From: Shewanella salipaludis
Lineage (GTDB): Bacteria > Pseudomonadota > Gammaproteobacteria > Enterobacterales > Shewanellaceae
Reading direction: 5' to 3'
DNA: 64,000 nt
NCBI RefSeq assembly: GCF_012911865.1
Contig: NZ_JAAXYH010000011.1
Span: 62,001 to 126,000, forward strand
In this document: in pieces, positions 1 to 10,141 of the stretch
Numbering within the stretch: the first letter of the stretch is position 1
Layout: each line of letters starts with the position of its first letter
The notes under the pieces: generated by a model
Told to the model about the DNA's origin: nothing
The model's input: only the letters and a program-made list of their open reading frames with translations
The model's database searches: none
Position numbers and translations under genes: made by a program

Positions 1-3000
1 GTGATGGCCCGCTGCCGGGCATAGACACCGGCGATTATAAAACGCAAGAATACTTTCATATTCAAGTGCCGGTTAACAGTAGTACTGATCGTATCGGGGA
101 GTCGCCCTGGTACACACCTGGCAGCGTCCGGCCTCATGTCGATAAAGTAGGCCAAAAAATGCGCGTGGGCGACTATCTGTTTGCCAATATTGCGTACTCT
201 GTTGATGCAACAAATTTTGTCTGGTTACGCTCGGCGACCGGGCAAGTCAGCGATGCAACTGTGGTTGCTACCAATGTGTTTGGTTATCAGGCTAAGGTGG
301 ATGATGGCAATGCCTTTGTCACCATGTGTATGACCTTTGAAAACAGCCAGCGTTGCGGTAACTGGATACAGATTGGCCAACTACCGCTGGCGACAGAGGT
401 AAAAATCACTGCCGAGATGGGGCAACCTATTGCCGGTTTCGGATTGATAGGGCAGTACACTTATACCGCGCCTGATGCAGGCAACTACAGCCTGGAGTCA
501 CAAAGCCTGTACCTGTGGCAGCAGCTGCAAAATGCTAGCTGGACCACTATTGCCGGACAAACTGAACTCACTTTTGATCTGAATGTGGCTGCCGGTACGC
601 AGATACGTTTCTGTGTGACGCCGCGCACGTTTGGTGGCGTGCTGGGCGAGCAGGTTTGTTCTGCCAGTGTAACTATGCAGCTGGATACTGACAGCGACGG
701 CATCGCAGATGACAGAGATAATGATGATGATAATGATGGCAAACCTGACTGGGCAGATGCCTTCCCTACAGATGCCAGCGAATGGCTGGATACCGATCGT
801 GACGGCATGGGTAACAATGCTGACACCGATGATGACAATGATGGTTTAAGTGATGCTGACGAAGTTTCGGCTGGGTCAGATCCGTTAATTCCGGATTCAG
901 ACGGCGACGGCGTGCTCGATGGCGTAGATCCGAGCCCGACTGTGGCGGGTGATTTAGCCGATTTTGACAATGACGGCATCGCCGATATTTATGATGAAGA
1001 CCGCGACAACGATGGCGTGGTGGATTTTGTCTATCAGATAGAGGGCACAGCCGAATTACAAACCCTGGTTGATGAAAATGACGTGGTACTTAACTGGGCG
1101 CGTATCGATGACAATCCTTACCACGCATGTACTGCAAATCAAATTCAGGTTAGCAGCAATGCTGACAGTGGCCCGGGCACGCTTCGTCAGGCCATAGCGG
1201 ATTTATGTGCCAGTGCACTTGGAGCAGATCTTAACACTATTACGTTTAACGGCCCGATGACGATCACGCTGCAGTCGCCTTTAGTGATCAGCAAGGGCAT
1301 GAAGATTGATGGTAACAAAGAGGTTGTGCTCGATGGTCAAAACGCGACTGCCATTTTCGAAGTAGCATTGGTCGACAGGTTGACCAGTAGCCAATTTCCG
1401 CATCTGGTGGGGTTAACGCTGCGAAACGGTGCGAACGACGCCGAGGGCTATGGCAGTGCTATCCATATGTACTCTGCGTCATATTTATTGCTGGATTACA
1501 GCCTGATCGACAATATGGCAGCGCCCGCCATCGCAGGTGATAACTTCAAGCTTTATACCGATAATAGCCTGCTGGCCAACGTTAGCGGTGAGTATGCGGC
1601 TATCACGGCAGAGCAGGGCCATGTTGCGCTGTTCTCCAGCACCCTTTACAACAGCGAAGGTGGCGCGATAACCATCAGGGACAGCGGCACGGCGCAGCTA
1701 CGCAACAGCCTGCTGTTAAAAGGCCCAACCGGCTCTACCCTGTGTAACGTTGAAACCTGGGAGCAGCAGACCGCCAGCTGGGTAGAAGACAGCGAGTGTG
1801 GTGTCACGTCAACCGGCTATGTGGAGCTGGCCGATCCGGACAATGGTGACTACCGGCCGGTGCCGGGCAGTGCCAATATCGATGCCGCTGAGGCCGGTGA
1901 ATTAGATAGCGGGAAAGTCGACATATTGGGACAGCCACGCGTATCTGGCCTGTATGATGAAGCCGCGCCCGGCGGCCCGCTGTATCCGAAGATGGACATC
2001 GGCGCTATCGAATATGTGTTTGATGGCGACTTCGACAATGACGGTGTCGCCGATGGTCAGGATGCCTTCCCGAATGATCCGACCGAAACGCTTGATAGCG
2101 ACAACGATGGCGTCGGTGATAACAGTGATGCTTTACCGAACGATCCGAACGAGCAGTTGGATACCGACAATGACGGTACCGGCAACAACGCCGATTTGGA
2201 TGATGACGGCGATAACGTTGCCGACAGCGAAGACGCCTTCCCGTTGGATGCATCCGAGTGGCTGGATACAGATGCCGATGGCATTGGTAATAACGCCGAT
2301 ACCGATGACGACAACGACAATGTCCCGGACAGCGAAGACGCTTTCCCCCTGGACTCCACCGAAGCTGTCGACACAGATAGCGATGGCATAGGCAACAATG
2401 CCGACACAGATGACGATGGCGATGGTGTGTTGGATGCCGGCGATGCCTTCCCGCTGGATGCCAGCGAATGGCTGGATGCGGATCTCGACGGCATAGGTAA
2501 CAATGCCGATCCGGACGACGATAACGACGGCGTGTTGGATATAGTCGATGCCTTCCCCTTTAACGCCGCCGAATGGCTCGATACGGATCTCGACGGTATA
2601 GGCAACAATGCCGATTTGGATGATGACAACGACGGTGTTGTAGACACGGAGGATGCCTTCCCACTGGACGCCTCCGAGTGGTTGGATACCGATGCCGATG
2701 GCATAGGCAATAATGCCGACAGCGACGATGATAACGACGGTGTCCTGGACAGCGGCGATGCCTTCCCTCTGGATGCTTCCGAGTGGCTGGATGCGGATCT
2801 CGACGGCACAGGCAATAACGCCGATCCCGATGATGACAACGACGGCGTGTTGGATATAGTCGATGCTTTCCCCTTCAATGCCACAGAATCCGTCGACACA
2901 GACTCCGACGGCATAGGCAACAACGCCGATCCGGATGACGACAACGACGGCGTATTAGACAGCGACGATGCCTTCCCGCTGGATGCCGCTGAAGCCATCG

Positions 3001-5750
3001 ATTCCGATGCTGATGGCATAGGCAACAATGCGGATACTGACGATGATGGTGACGGTGTAGAAGACGCGGCCGATGCCTTCCCGCTGGATGCGACCGAGTC
3101 TGTCGACACAGACTCCGACGGCACAGGCAACAATGCCGATACGGACGATGACAACGACGGCGTAGTGGACAGCGAAGATGCCTTCCCGCTGGATGCCAGC
3201 GAAACTGTCGACACCGACCTCGACGGCATAGGCAACAACGCCGATACCGATGATGACAACGACGGTGTATTGGACAGCGAGGATGCCTTCCCGCAGGATG
3301 CTGCTGAGTCTGTGGATACAGACTTGGACGGAATAGGCAACAGTGTCGACAGCGATGATGACAACGACGGTGTAGTGGACACTGACGATGCCTTCCCGCT
3401 GGATGCTGCTGAGTTTGTCGATACAGACTCCGACGGCATAGGCAACAATGCCGATACGGATGATGACAACGACGGCGTGCTCGACAGCGAGGATGCCTTC
3501 CCGCTGGATGCAACAGAGTCTGTCGATACCGATGCCGACGGCATTGGCAACAATGCCGATCCGGATGACGACAACGACAGTATCAATGATGAAGATGACG
3601 CTGCGCCACTGGACCCCAGCATAGGGGATACCCACAAACCTGTGTTTGCCGAACTGGCGCCACTGACCTTTGAAGCCACGGGGCCTATGACAGCAGTAAC
3701 CCTGTCAGAGCCTGTGGTGACAGATAACATCAGCACAGTGCTGACAATTAGCTCGGATCTGGCTGCAGAGCTGGCGCTGGGTGAACATGTCATCACCTGG
3801 ACCGCAACAGATGTGGCCGGTAATCAGGCCACTGCCGAGCAGTTGGTGACGATTGTCGATACCAGGGCACCTGAGTTTGATGTGCTGGACACCTTGGTGG
3901 TTAACGCTACTGGCCGCTTGACCGATATCAGCGCGCTGTTGGATATCAGCGCCAGCGATCTGGTAGACGGTGATATCACCGCAGCGCTTAATGGCAGCAA
4001 TGAGCTGGCAAGCGGCGCCCATGAGCTTGAGCTGAGTGCGACCGACAGTTCAGGCAATACCGCCACCACGACACTCAGCGTGCATATACTGCCGCAGCTT
4101 AAGTTGGCGCGGAGCATGACGGTTGAAGCCGGTGGCGATTATCAGCTGCCGCTGCAATTAACCGGCGAAGCGCCGGCGTATCCGGTTGATATCGGCTACT
4201 CACTTTGGGTCGATGGACAAGCGCTTAACTCGGCTACTGCAGCCATTTTGCAGGAGACTCAGGGCCAGTTAGCCGTCTCGGTACCGGCGAACCTGGATAG
4301 TAACGCTGCGGTTGTTGTGGTTATCGACAGCGTGACCAACGCCTTTATTTCAGCCGACACTGCAACACAATTAGTGCTGACCGAGCAGAACCTGGCGCCG
4401 ACGCTAACGGCGAAAGTGCAGCAGCAGGGCACTGCCACCCGGCTGCTGGATCCGTTGGCCGGCATGGCACAAATCCGTGTTCAGGTACGCGATGTCAACG
4501 CCAATGACAGTCATAGCGTCGGCTTCCAGGTGGTGGATCAGGCCTTCGACGGCACTCTGACCCAGGATGGTCTGGGTCTGGAGTTTGACCCCAGCGTTCT
4601 TGCCCCCGGACGTTATGCCGTGGATGTGACAGTGACTGAAACCAACACCCCTGCACCGCTCAGTAGCAGCCGCCGTATTCGCTTCAGGGTGGATGCCCTG
4701 CCGGCGTTAAGCCCCACGACAGACAGCGACGGTGACGGCCTTGTCGACAGCGAGGAAGGTTACGGTGACAGCGATGGCGATGGTATTGCCGATTATCTGG
4801 ATAATGACAGCGACGCCAGCAGCCTGCCGGTAAATAGCAGCACAGAGCCAATGCAAACCACAGCCGGTGTGCAGTTGGCACTGGGCAACATCACCGGCGC
4901 CATCATCACCGGCAGCGGCGCCGGCATGACCATGGCCGACCTGGCAGAGGCTGTGGCGACCGACAGCGCCGCCGCTGACAGCAGCGACAGCCACTTCAGC
5001 CAGGTGGCGGCCGTGCTCGACTTCACCCTGAGCGGCACCTTCCAGGCGGGGCAATCGGTGGCCGTGGTATTCCCACTGCCACGCGGCACTGCACTGCCGG
5101 AAGGCGCCATCTATCGTAAGTACACGCCGGAGCAAGGCTGGTATGACTTTGTCGAGGACGTCAGCAACGGCATCAGCTCGGCAAAGCTCAACGCCGAAGG
5201 CCAGTGCCCGCAAGTAGGCGCCGACAGTTTTGAGCCCGGCCTGGTGGCAGGCTCTCACTGCGTGCAACTGCTGTTGCAGGACGGCGGCCCCAACGATGCC
5301 GATGGAGTAGCCAACGGCGTGATTGAAGATCCGGGTGTGGTCAGCACCCAGGTGCAAAACGTCGCCCCCGTGGCGGTGGCGGATCTGGCCGAGGTTGCCG
5401 AGGGGCAGAGCCTGGTGATCGACGTGCTGGCCAATGACAGCGACGCCGACGGCGATGCCCTGACATTGGTCGAGGTCAGTGCCGAGCATGGCAGCGCTGT
5501 GGTGACCGCCGGCAACCGGCTGGAGTACACTGCCGAGCCGGGCTTCAGCGGCACAGCCACTGTCGGCTATCGGGTGAGTGACGGTTACGGCGGCATGGCC
5601 GAAGGCGTGGTGGAAGTGACAGTGACGGCGGCCGCTGTCGAGCCGGAGCCTGAACCAGAGCCAGAACCTGAGGCGGACAAGGGCGGCTCGCTGTCACTCT
5701 GGTCTGTGTGGCTCTTGGGGCTGCTGGGATGGCGCCGCAAGGCGGGCTAA
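1..5750 (+). CDS. Giant secreted thrombospondin type 3 repeat protein, 5' end outside window
   Basis: The frame is open from base 3, upstream of the GTG at 66, so the start lies outside the window. Order of parts: an N-terminal region with a few calcium-loop repeats (about 690-1030), a parallel beta-helix-like region with a GTLRQAI motif (about 1130-2020), some 16 tandem 35-residue thrombospondin type 3 repeats of the form DAFPLDASEWLD..DGIGNNAD..DDDNDG (about 2030-3610), two HYR-like beta domains (about 3630-4090), a choice-of-anchor-U-like region with GGPNDADGVANG (about 4800-5330), and a cadherin-like Ig domain (about 5360-5630). It ends in an EP-repeat linker and a GlyGly-CTERM tail: GGS, a hydrophobic segment, then WRRKAG. 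In this class the tail is cut by rhombosortase after type II secretion, so a surface or released calcium-binding adhesin or stalk is likely. Substrate and partner are unknown. Confidence 0.85.
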   Translation, partial: DGPLPGIDTGDYKTQEYFHIQVPVNSSTDRIGESPWYTPGSVRPHVDKVGQKMRVGDYLFANIAYSVDATNFVWLRSATGQVSDATVVATNVFGYQAKVDDGNAFVTMCMTFENSQRCGNWIQIGQLPLATEVKITAEMGQPIAGFGLIGQYTYTAPDAGNYSLESQSLYLWQQLQNASWTTIAGQTELTFDLNVAAGTQIRFCVTPRTFGGVLGEQVCSASVTMQLDTDSDGIADDRDNDDDNDGKPDWADAFPTDASEWLDTDRDGMGNNADTDDDNDGLSDADEVSAGSDPLIPDSDGDGVLDGVDPSPTVAGDLADFDNDGIADIYDEDRDNDGVVDFVYQIEGTAELQTLVDENDVVLNWARIDDNPYHACTANQIQVSSNADSGPGTLRQAIADLCASALGADLNTITFNGPMTITLQSPLVISKGMKIDGNKEVVLDGQNATAIFEVALVDRLTSSQFPHLVGLTLRNGANDAEGYGSAIHMYSASYLLLDYSLIDNMAAPAIAGDNFKLYTDNSLLANVSGEYAAITAEQGHVALFSSTLYNSEGGAITIRDSGTAQLRNSLLLKGPTGSTLCNVETWEQQTASWVEDSECGVTSTGYVELADPDNGDYRPVPGSANIDAAEAGELDSGKVDILGQPRVSGLYDEAAPGGPLYPKMDIGAIEYVFDGDFDNDGVADGQDAFPNDPTETLDSDNDGVGDNSDALPNDPNEQLDTDNDGTGNNADLDDDGDNVADSEDAFPLDASEWLDTDADGIGNNADTDDDNDNVPDSEDAFPLDSTEAVDTDSDGIGNNADTDDDGDGVLDAGDAFPLDASEWLDADLDGIGNNADPDDDNDGVLDIVDAFPFNAAEWLDTDLDGIGNNADLDDDNDGVVDTEDAFPLDASEWLDTDADGIGNNADSDDDNDGVLDSGDAFPLDASEWLDADLDGTGNNADPDDDNDGVLDIVDAFPFNATESVDTDSDGIGNNADPDDDNDGVLDSDDAFPLDAAEAIDSDADGIGNNADTDDDGDGVEDAADAFPLDATESVDTDSDGTGNNADTDDDNDGVVDSEDAFPLDASETVDTDLDGIGNNADTDDDNDGVLDSEDAFPQDAAESVDTDLDGIGNSVDSDDDNDGVVDTDDAFPLDAAEFVDTDSDGIGNNADTDDDNDGVLDSEDAFPLDATESVDTDADGIGNNADPDDDNDSINDEDDAAPLDPSIGDTHKPVFAELAPLTFEATGPMTAVTLSEPVVTDNISTVLTISSDLAAELALGEHVITWTATDVAGNQATAEQLVTIVDTRAPEFDVLDTLVVNATGRLTDISALLDISASDLVDGDITAALNGSNELASGAHELELSATDSSGNTATTTLSVHILPQLKLARSMTVEAGGDYQLPLQLTGEAPAYPVDIGYSLWVDGQALNSATAAILQETQGQLAVSVPANLDSNAAVVVVIDSVTNAFISADTATQLVLTEQNLAPTLTAKVQQQGTATRLLDPLAGMAQIRVQVRDVNANDSHSVGFQVVDQAFDGTLTQDGLGLEFDPSVLAPGRYAVDVTVTETNTPAPLSSSRRIRFRVDALPALSPTTDSDGDGLVDSEEGYGDSDGDGIADYLDNDSDASSLPVNSSTEPMQTTAGVQLALGNITGAIITGSGAGMTMADLAEAVATDSAAADSSDSHFSQVAAVLDFTLSGTFQAGQSVAVVFPLPRGTALPEGAIYRKYTPEQGWYDFVEDVSNGISSAKLNAEGQCPQVGADSFEPGLVAGSHCVQLLLQDGGPNDADGVANGVIEDPGVVSTQVQNVAPVAVADLAEVAEGQSLVIDVLANDSDADGDALTLVEVSAEHGSAVVTAGNRLEYTAEPGFSGTATVGYRVSDGYGGMAEGVVEVTVTAAAVEPEPEPEPEPEADKGGSLSLWSVWLLGLLGWRRKAG
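2030..3610 (+). repeat. 105-bp tandem repeat array encoding type 3 repeats
   Basis: About 15-16 units of 105 bp (35 codons) follow one another with strong nucleotide similarity, recognisable by GATGCCTTCCC recurring once per unit. Some unit pairs share the same variants: an IVDAFPFN unit occurs twice, each time after a LDADLDG unit, which suggests duplication of multi-unit blocks. Each unit encodes one DxDxDG calcium loop pair. The composition keeps a 579-codon antisense frame open over the array; that frame is a by-product. Confidence 0.85.
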
Positions 5751-5768
5751 CAGGGCACGCTCATGCCG

Positions 5769-7361
5769 CTATGGCGTTTGCTCATATTGGCCTAACTTGG
5801 CGACCAGCAGCTTGAACCTGTAGTTGCTGACGAAGGGGGCGATGTCGGCGAGGAAATCCTGGTAGCAGCCGGCCTGCTCCAGTTGCTGGATCAGCTTGCG
5901 CAGGGCCAACACGTCGTGGCGTTGGGCCTGCAGCGCCAGTTCTTCCCGCTGCGCCAGCGGCGGCAGGGTGATATGGCTGTCGGCCACTGTATCCGTGGCT
6001 GTCTCCATCTTGGCTTCGGTGGCCGGGCTTGGGTCCCGTCTGCTGGGGAGTTCGAGTTCGAACCAGAAGCGACTGCCGACATTCGGGGTGCTGCTGACCC
6101 GCAGCTTGCCGCCCATCAGGGCGATGAGCCGCTGACTTATGCTCAGCCCCAGACCCGAGCCTTCGGCGCGGGTGATGGGGTTATCCAATTGCTGGAACGG
6201 AATGAAGATCTCCTTGAGCTGATTTTTGGCTATGCCTATGCCGCTGTCCGCCACGCAAAAATGCAAGCGGCAGTGGTCCTGGGCCTGGGTTTTCAGCCGG
6301 GTAACACTGAAAACCACCTCGCCGCCGGGGGTAAATTTCACCGCGTTGCTGAGCAGATTGAGCAAAATCTGCCGCAGGCGCTTCTCGTCGACCCGGATGG
6401 CTTTGGGCAGACTGTCATCGAACCTCACCTTGAAGTCCAGCCCCTGAAGCTGCGCCCTGAGACGCGTCATTTCCACCAGGGTGTTCAGGAAACTTGTGAG
6501 CGCCACCTCGCTGGGGTGGAAGGTGACGCTGTCCTCATCGGCCCGGGAAAATTCGAGTATGTCATTGATCATCATGAGTAAGTGGTCGGCACTGCGATCT
6601 ATGCTGTTGATACCCTGGCGATAATTTTCCATCAAGGCCGGATCTTCCTTGTAGAGCTGGGTGTAACCCAGAATGGCATTGAGCGGGGTACGCAGCTCAT
6701 GGGTGATGTTCGCCATGAAGCGGGTCTTGGCCTTGTCCGAGGCTTCGAGCAAGTGTTTGGCGGCATGCAGGCGGTGGAACATCAGCATCATGACCAGCCA
6801 GACAGCCACCAAGAGTCCGAAGGTCAGCCCCGACTCGGCAAACAACCGGCTCTGCATTTCATTGCTCAGGGTCTTGAAATAGCCGTCGCTGATGGCGATA
6901 TTGGCGATCCCCAGCAGATCGCCGCGGCCGGTGATCAGCGGCAGCGCTATCTGGAAGCAGTTCAGGCATTGGGCATCGCCCTCATGGAAATCCAGCGAGC
7001 CGGGTGCCAGTTCCAGCAGATCGTAATCGAATTGCAGCGTCAGGCCGCGGATATAGCGCCCGCCGATCGCCGGATCTTCGACGATCAGCATCTCCTGTAT
7101 CAGGCTGCGCAGCTTGCCGGCCAGCTCCTCGGGCTTGCTATGCTCCAGGGTCTCGACTATCACGGCGGATTGGGATTGTGCCAACACATTGGCCTGGGTC
7201 TGGGCGGCCAAATAGAGCCTGGGCTTGAGAGTATGCTGCCAATAATTTTCCAGCGACCAGGCGAGCACGGCCAGCAGGGCGATGAAGATGGCGCTGATGA
7301 TGCACTGGCTTAACAGGCTGCTGCCGGGGCGCAGCCGCGGCGGCAGGGAAAACTTACTCAT
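5769..7361 (-). CDS. Membrane histidine kinase with periplasmic sensor region
   Basis: 530 residues. Membrane segments lie at about 18-37 and 177-196 and flank a periplasmic sensor region of about 135 residues that contains a CxxC pair (Cys132, Cys135). The cytoplasmic part has a HisKA box (FMANITHELRTPLNAI, phospho-acceptor His221) and a HATPase domain with N box (NLLSNAVKF) and G boxes (DSGIGIA, GSGLGLSIS), so the kinase core looks intact. The C-terminal 90 residues are helical, with no receiver domain. It overlaps the upstream YfiR-like gene by 8 bases and is last in the minus-strand series that starts at the GGDEF gene. Likely partners are the nearby receiver-domain proteins at 10142 and 11307, by inference. 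CLNC is followed by Phe, so it is not a c-type haem site. Confidence 0.85.
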   Translation of the reverse strand: MSKFSLPPRLRPGSSLLSQCIISAIFIALLAVLAWSLENYWQHTLKPRLYLAAQTQANVLAQSQSAVIVETLEHSKPEELAGKLRSLIQEMLIVEDPAIGGRYIRGLTLQFDYDLLELAPGSLDFHEGDAQCLNCFQIALPLITGRGDLLGIANIAISDGYFKTLSNEMQSRLFAESGLTFGLLVAVWLVMMLMFHRLHAAKHLLEASDKAKTRFMANITHELRTPLNAILGYTQLYKEDPALMENYRQGINSIDRSADHLLMMINDILEFSRADEDSVTFHPSEVALTSFLNTLVEMTRLRAQLQGLDFKVRFDDSLPKAIRVDEKRLRQILLNLLSNAVKFTPGGEVVFSVTRLKTQAQDHCRLHFCVADSGIGIAKNQLKEIFIPFQQLDNPITRAEGSGLGLSISQRLIALMGGKLRVSSTPNVGSRFWFELELPSRRDPSPATEAKMETATDTVADSHITLPPLAQREELALQAQRHDVLALRKLIQQLEQAGCYQDFLADIAPFVSNYRFKLLVAKLGQYEQTP

Positions 7362-7989
7362 ACTGACGTGCCGCCTTGAGGTAGAAGGATTTGATACTCA
7401 GCCGACTCTGGTTCATCGTGCCTATGTTGAGCAGCGGCCGCACCGCCGCCTGTACCGAGATCCCCGCCAGCACACCCTTTTCCACATCCCCCTCGAAGGG
7501 TGAGAAGAGGATGACGCCCTGGTTGATGCTCTGCTCTATGAGGGCGCTGAGTTCGGCATCATTCAGTTTTTGGGCGATAAAGATGGCCGCCGGCTTGTCA
7601 CTGCCGGGCTGCAATATCTGCTCCAGGGTACGGATGTCGATTCTAAGGGGTAAACCGTTGATCTCGCGCAGATAGTCGTCGAGCAGGGCCTGGTATTCCC
7701 GGATGTCGTCTTCGCTGTTGATATGGACCAGGATCACGGGCACGGCTCCCGAGGTGTCGGTCTTCTCCCTGAGCTTGAGATCGGCGCTCAGCAGCGCCCG
7801 AAACAGCTTGAGGCCGACCCTGACCCTGTGGTCGGTGAAGCTGTCGTTGTTTGACTGGGCATGGAGCAGTGGCGGCCACAGCAACAGGCTAAGCAAAAGA
7901 GCAGGCAACAGAGCAGGCAACAGAGCAGGCAACCTAAGTTGCCGGGCAAGTTTGCTTGTCTGATGGAGTATGCCTGCGCCCGGTCTCAT
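7354..7989 (-). CDS. YfiR-like (DUF4154-like) periplasmic protein
   Basis: 211 residues. A strongly hydrophobic leader containing three LPAL repeats and ending near HAQS looks like a signal peptide. The repeats are encoded by a direct repeat of GAGCAGGCAACA (7900-7935). The mature part has the order seen in YfiR/DUF4154 proteins: a strand with ILVHINSEDD, a middle segment PAAIFIAQKLND, and a C-terminal block with VRPLLNIG and the ending SIKSFYLKAARQYE. YfiR-type proteins are periplasmic regulators of membrane cyclases or kinases. It sits between the TonB receptor (23 bp upstream) and the kinase (8-base overlap), so it probably modulates that kinase. Family assignment is by motif memory only and is moderate. 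Confidence 0.55.
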   Translation of the reverse strand: MRPGAGILHQTSKLARQLRLPALLPALLPALLLSLLLWPPLLHAQSNNDSFTDHRVRVGLKLFRALLSADLKLREKTDTSGAVPVILVHINSEDDIREYQALLDDYLREINGLPLRIDIRTLEQILQPGSDKPAAIFIAQKLNDAELSALIEQSINQGVILFSPFEGDVEKGVLAGISVQAAVRPLLNIGTMNQSRLSIKSFYLKAARQYE

Positions 7990-8012
7990 CTCACTTTGCT
8001 CCTAATACGGCA

Positions 8013-10070
8013 TCAGAATTGATAACTCAGCTGCAGGTTGGCTGTGCGCTCGCCCTGATGCAGCCCCTGGGGATATTGCACTGGATTGGGCACTGTATCG
8101 TATTCTTCCCCCGTCAGGTTCTTCAGCCCGACTGTGATATCCAGCCCCTTTATCTGCAAGGGTTGCGCCACTCCCAGGGTGTAATCCAGCGTAAAATAGG
8201 GATCAAATTCGTGGGTCACCTGACTCCTGAGTTCGATATCCGCTCCTTCCTGTTCGCCGACATAATTGAACAACAAGGCATGATGTAAATGGTTGTCGCC
8301 GTGCCAGCTGATGCCGGCCCGCGCCAGCCATTGGGCCGATCCTATGAGGATCTTGTCCCTGTCCCTATGGTCCCTGGCCCTGACGTAGGACAGGTTGGCA
8401 AACCAATCCCAATTGCGGTTGACTGCCTGCTGCCACTCGAACTCCACCCCTGTGGTGCTGATGTCGCCGTTGTTGTGCCAGATGGGCGGCCGGCCCGGCT
8501 GCTGGAGAAATTCGATCAAGTCTTTTATCTTGGTATTAAACACTGTGGTGTGGAAGCTGAAGCCATCGCGCCGATACACATAGGCCACTTCGCTCGAGTT
8601 CAGTCTCTCTTCGCTCAGCTGGGTGAACACTGTGCCGGGGAAGGCGTGGGGGCCGGGGTGGGCTTCTTCCAGGGTCGGCGGCCGGAAGGCCTCGGCATAT
8701 TGGGCCTTGAGTATGTGGTGCTCGTCGACGCGCCATACCGCGGCCAGGCGGGGGGACAGGTTGGCGTCCCAGTCGCTGTAACTGTCCAACCTGGCCCCCA
8801 GGGTCAGTTCCAGCGCCTCTGTCAGCATCCACTGATCCTGCAGGGTGACACTGGTCAGGCTGCGACTCGAATCGTCCAGCACCCGGGTTTTGTCGGCGGG
8901 AAACTCTCTCGCTGCCTGGCCGGGTTGCAGGAATCTGCCGAAGGCATCATCGACCCGGCTGTGGCTGTAACCGAGCGCAGCATAGAGCCTGTGATCTTCT
9001 GTTGGGGTCCAATGCAGCGAGACATTGGCCCTGTCGCTCGATTCGCTATTGCCGTCCTGGCGGTACTGGTTGACGACCACTTCCTGGCCTCCCGGCCTCA
9101 GCCCCCCGGCCGGGATCGGCAGATAGGCCGCCTCGGTCAGCTGCGAGCGGGTGTGGGAAAGCTCGGTCTTGAGGGTCAATTCCGGGGTAAATTGCCAGCT
9201 CTTATCTATATTGACGGCCAGGAATGTCTCCTGGCGCGGCGCTATCGATGCCGGCATGGCGGCATTGCGGCCATACCAGCCGCCGCGCTCCACATCTGCG
9301 TATTGCAGCTCCAGGTGGTAGCCCTGGTGTTCGAGTTTGGCCAGCGCCAGGGTGCCCTGCTCGCGATCGAAAATAGCGCCGGGTGAAAACCCGCGTCCCG
9401 AGTTGGCAAAGTTATCCGGATTGCCCTTGAGCCCGCTGTCGTCCCTGTCCCACACCGAGAGGTTCAGGCTCGCCCGGGTGTCGTCGCCGAATCTGTGCTG
9501 CGCCAGCAGGTTGCTGCCAAGGGCGTCATGGCTGCCTGCTGCAGCCGTCAGCAGATTGTCGCTGCGGGAAATGACATTGATGACGCCGGAAAAGGCAAAT
9601 TCACCATAGAGGGAGGAGCCGGGACCGCGGATCACTTCGATGCGCTCAAACTGACTGAGGGGCAGGCGGTACAGCCAATCGGCTGAACCGTCGACGGCGC
9701 GGTTGACCGGGACCCCGTTCAACATGATTTTCAGGTTGCTGGCGCCGAGACTGGCACCCGTGCCGCGGACTATGGCGAGGGGATCGCCGGCATTGTTGAC
9801 CGTGATATAGAAGCCGGCTACCTGGTTCAGCGCCTGGCCTATGGTTTGTACGCCGTAGCCGGCCAGCTCTCTGGCATCCAATACGCTGACCATGCCGGGC
9901 ACATAGTCGGCATTCATCTTGGTCTGGGTCGCCAGCATTGTCTCCTCTTCGAGCAGCGCCATCAGGGCCGCCATCTCCTCTTGTTCATCGGCCTTCAAGC
10001 CGAAAGCGGGGGCCATGAGTGTCAGGGTAGCTGCCAAAGGCAACAGATTACGCAGTCGGTTTGTTGTCAT
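8013..10070 (-). CDS. TonB-dependent outer membrane receptor
   Basis: 685 residues. N-terminal signal peptide (MTTNRLRNLLPLAATLTLM...), a plug domain at about 55-170 with typical features (IGQALNQVAGFYI, ERIEVIRGPGSSLYGEFA, VINVISR), then a long beta-barrel ending in Phe (LQLSYQF), as expected for outer membrane barrels. Length is normal for the family. The ligand cannot be told from sequence. The gene stands 71 bp downstream of the GGDEF gene and 23 bp before the YfiR-like gene, all on the minus strand, so receptor, periplasmic protein and kinase probably form one expression unit. Such receptor/YfiR-like/kinase groupings suggest sensing linked to uptake, which is inference. Confidence 0.9.
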   Translation of the reverse strand: MTTNRLRNLLPLAATLTLMAPAFGLKADEQEEMAALMALLEEETMLATQTKMNADYVPGMVSVLDARELAGYGVQTIGQALNQVAGFYITVNNAGDPLAIVRGTGASLGASNLKIMLNGVPVNRAVDGSADWLYRLPLSQFERIEVIRGPGSSLYGEFAFSGVINVISRSDNLLTAAAGSHDALGSNLLAQHRFGDDTRASLNLSVWDRDDSGLKGNPDNFANSGRGFSPGAIFDREQGTLALAKLEHQGYHLELQYADVERGGWYGRNAAMPASIAPRQETFLAVNIDKSWQFTPELTLKTELSHTRSQLTEAAYLPIPAGGLRPGGQEVVVNQYRQDGNSESSDRANVSLHWTPTEDHRLYAALGYSHSRVDDAFGRFLQPGQAAREFPADKTRVLDDSSRSLTSVTLQDQWMLTEALELTLGARLDSYSDWDANLSPRLAAVWRVDEHHILKAQYAEAFRPPTLEEAHPGPHAFPGTVFTQLSEERLNSSEVAYVYRRDGFSFHTTVFNTKIKDLIEFLQQPGRPPIWHNNGDISTTGVEFEWQQAVNRNWDWFANLSYVRARDHRDRDKILIGSAQWLARAGISWHGDNHLHHALLFNYVGEQEGADIELRSQVTHEFDPYFTLDYTLGVAQPLQIKGLDITVGLKNLTGEEYDTVPNPVQYPQGLHQGERTANLQLSYQF

Positions 10071-10141
10071 TTATTTTTTTATCCGCGCTATTAGCTAAAA
10101 AATTGTTAGCAGGATAAATTTTACCTGAGCCCAGCACAAAT

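Noticed and set aside
2057-3796. 579-codon open frame on the minus strand across the repeat array
   Set aside because: It mirrors the 105-bp repeats and consists of Ser/Ala/Pro low-complexity sequence with no start signal; it is a by-product of the sense repeats.
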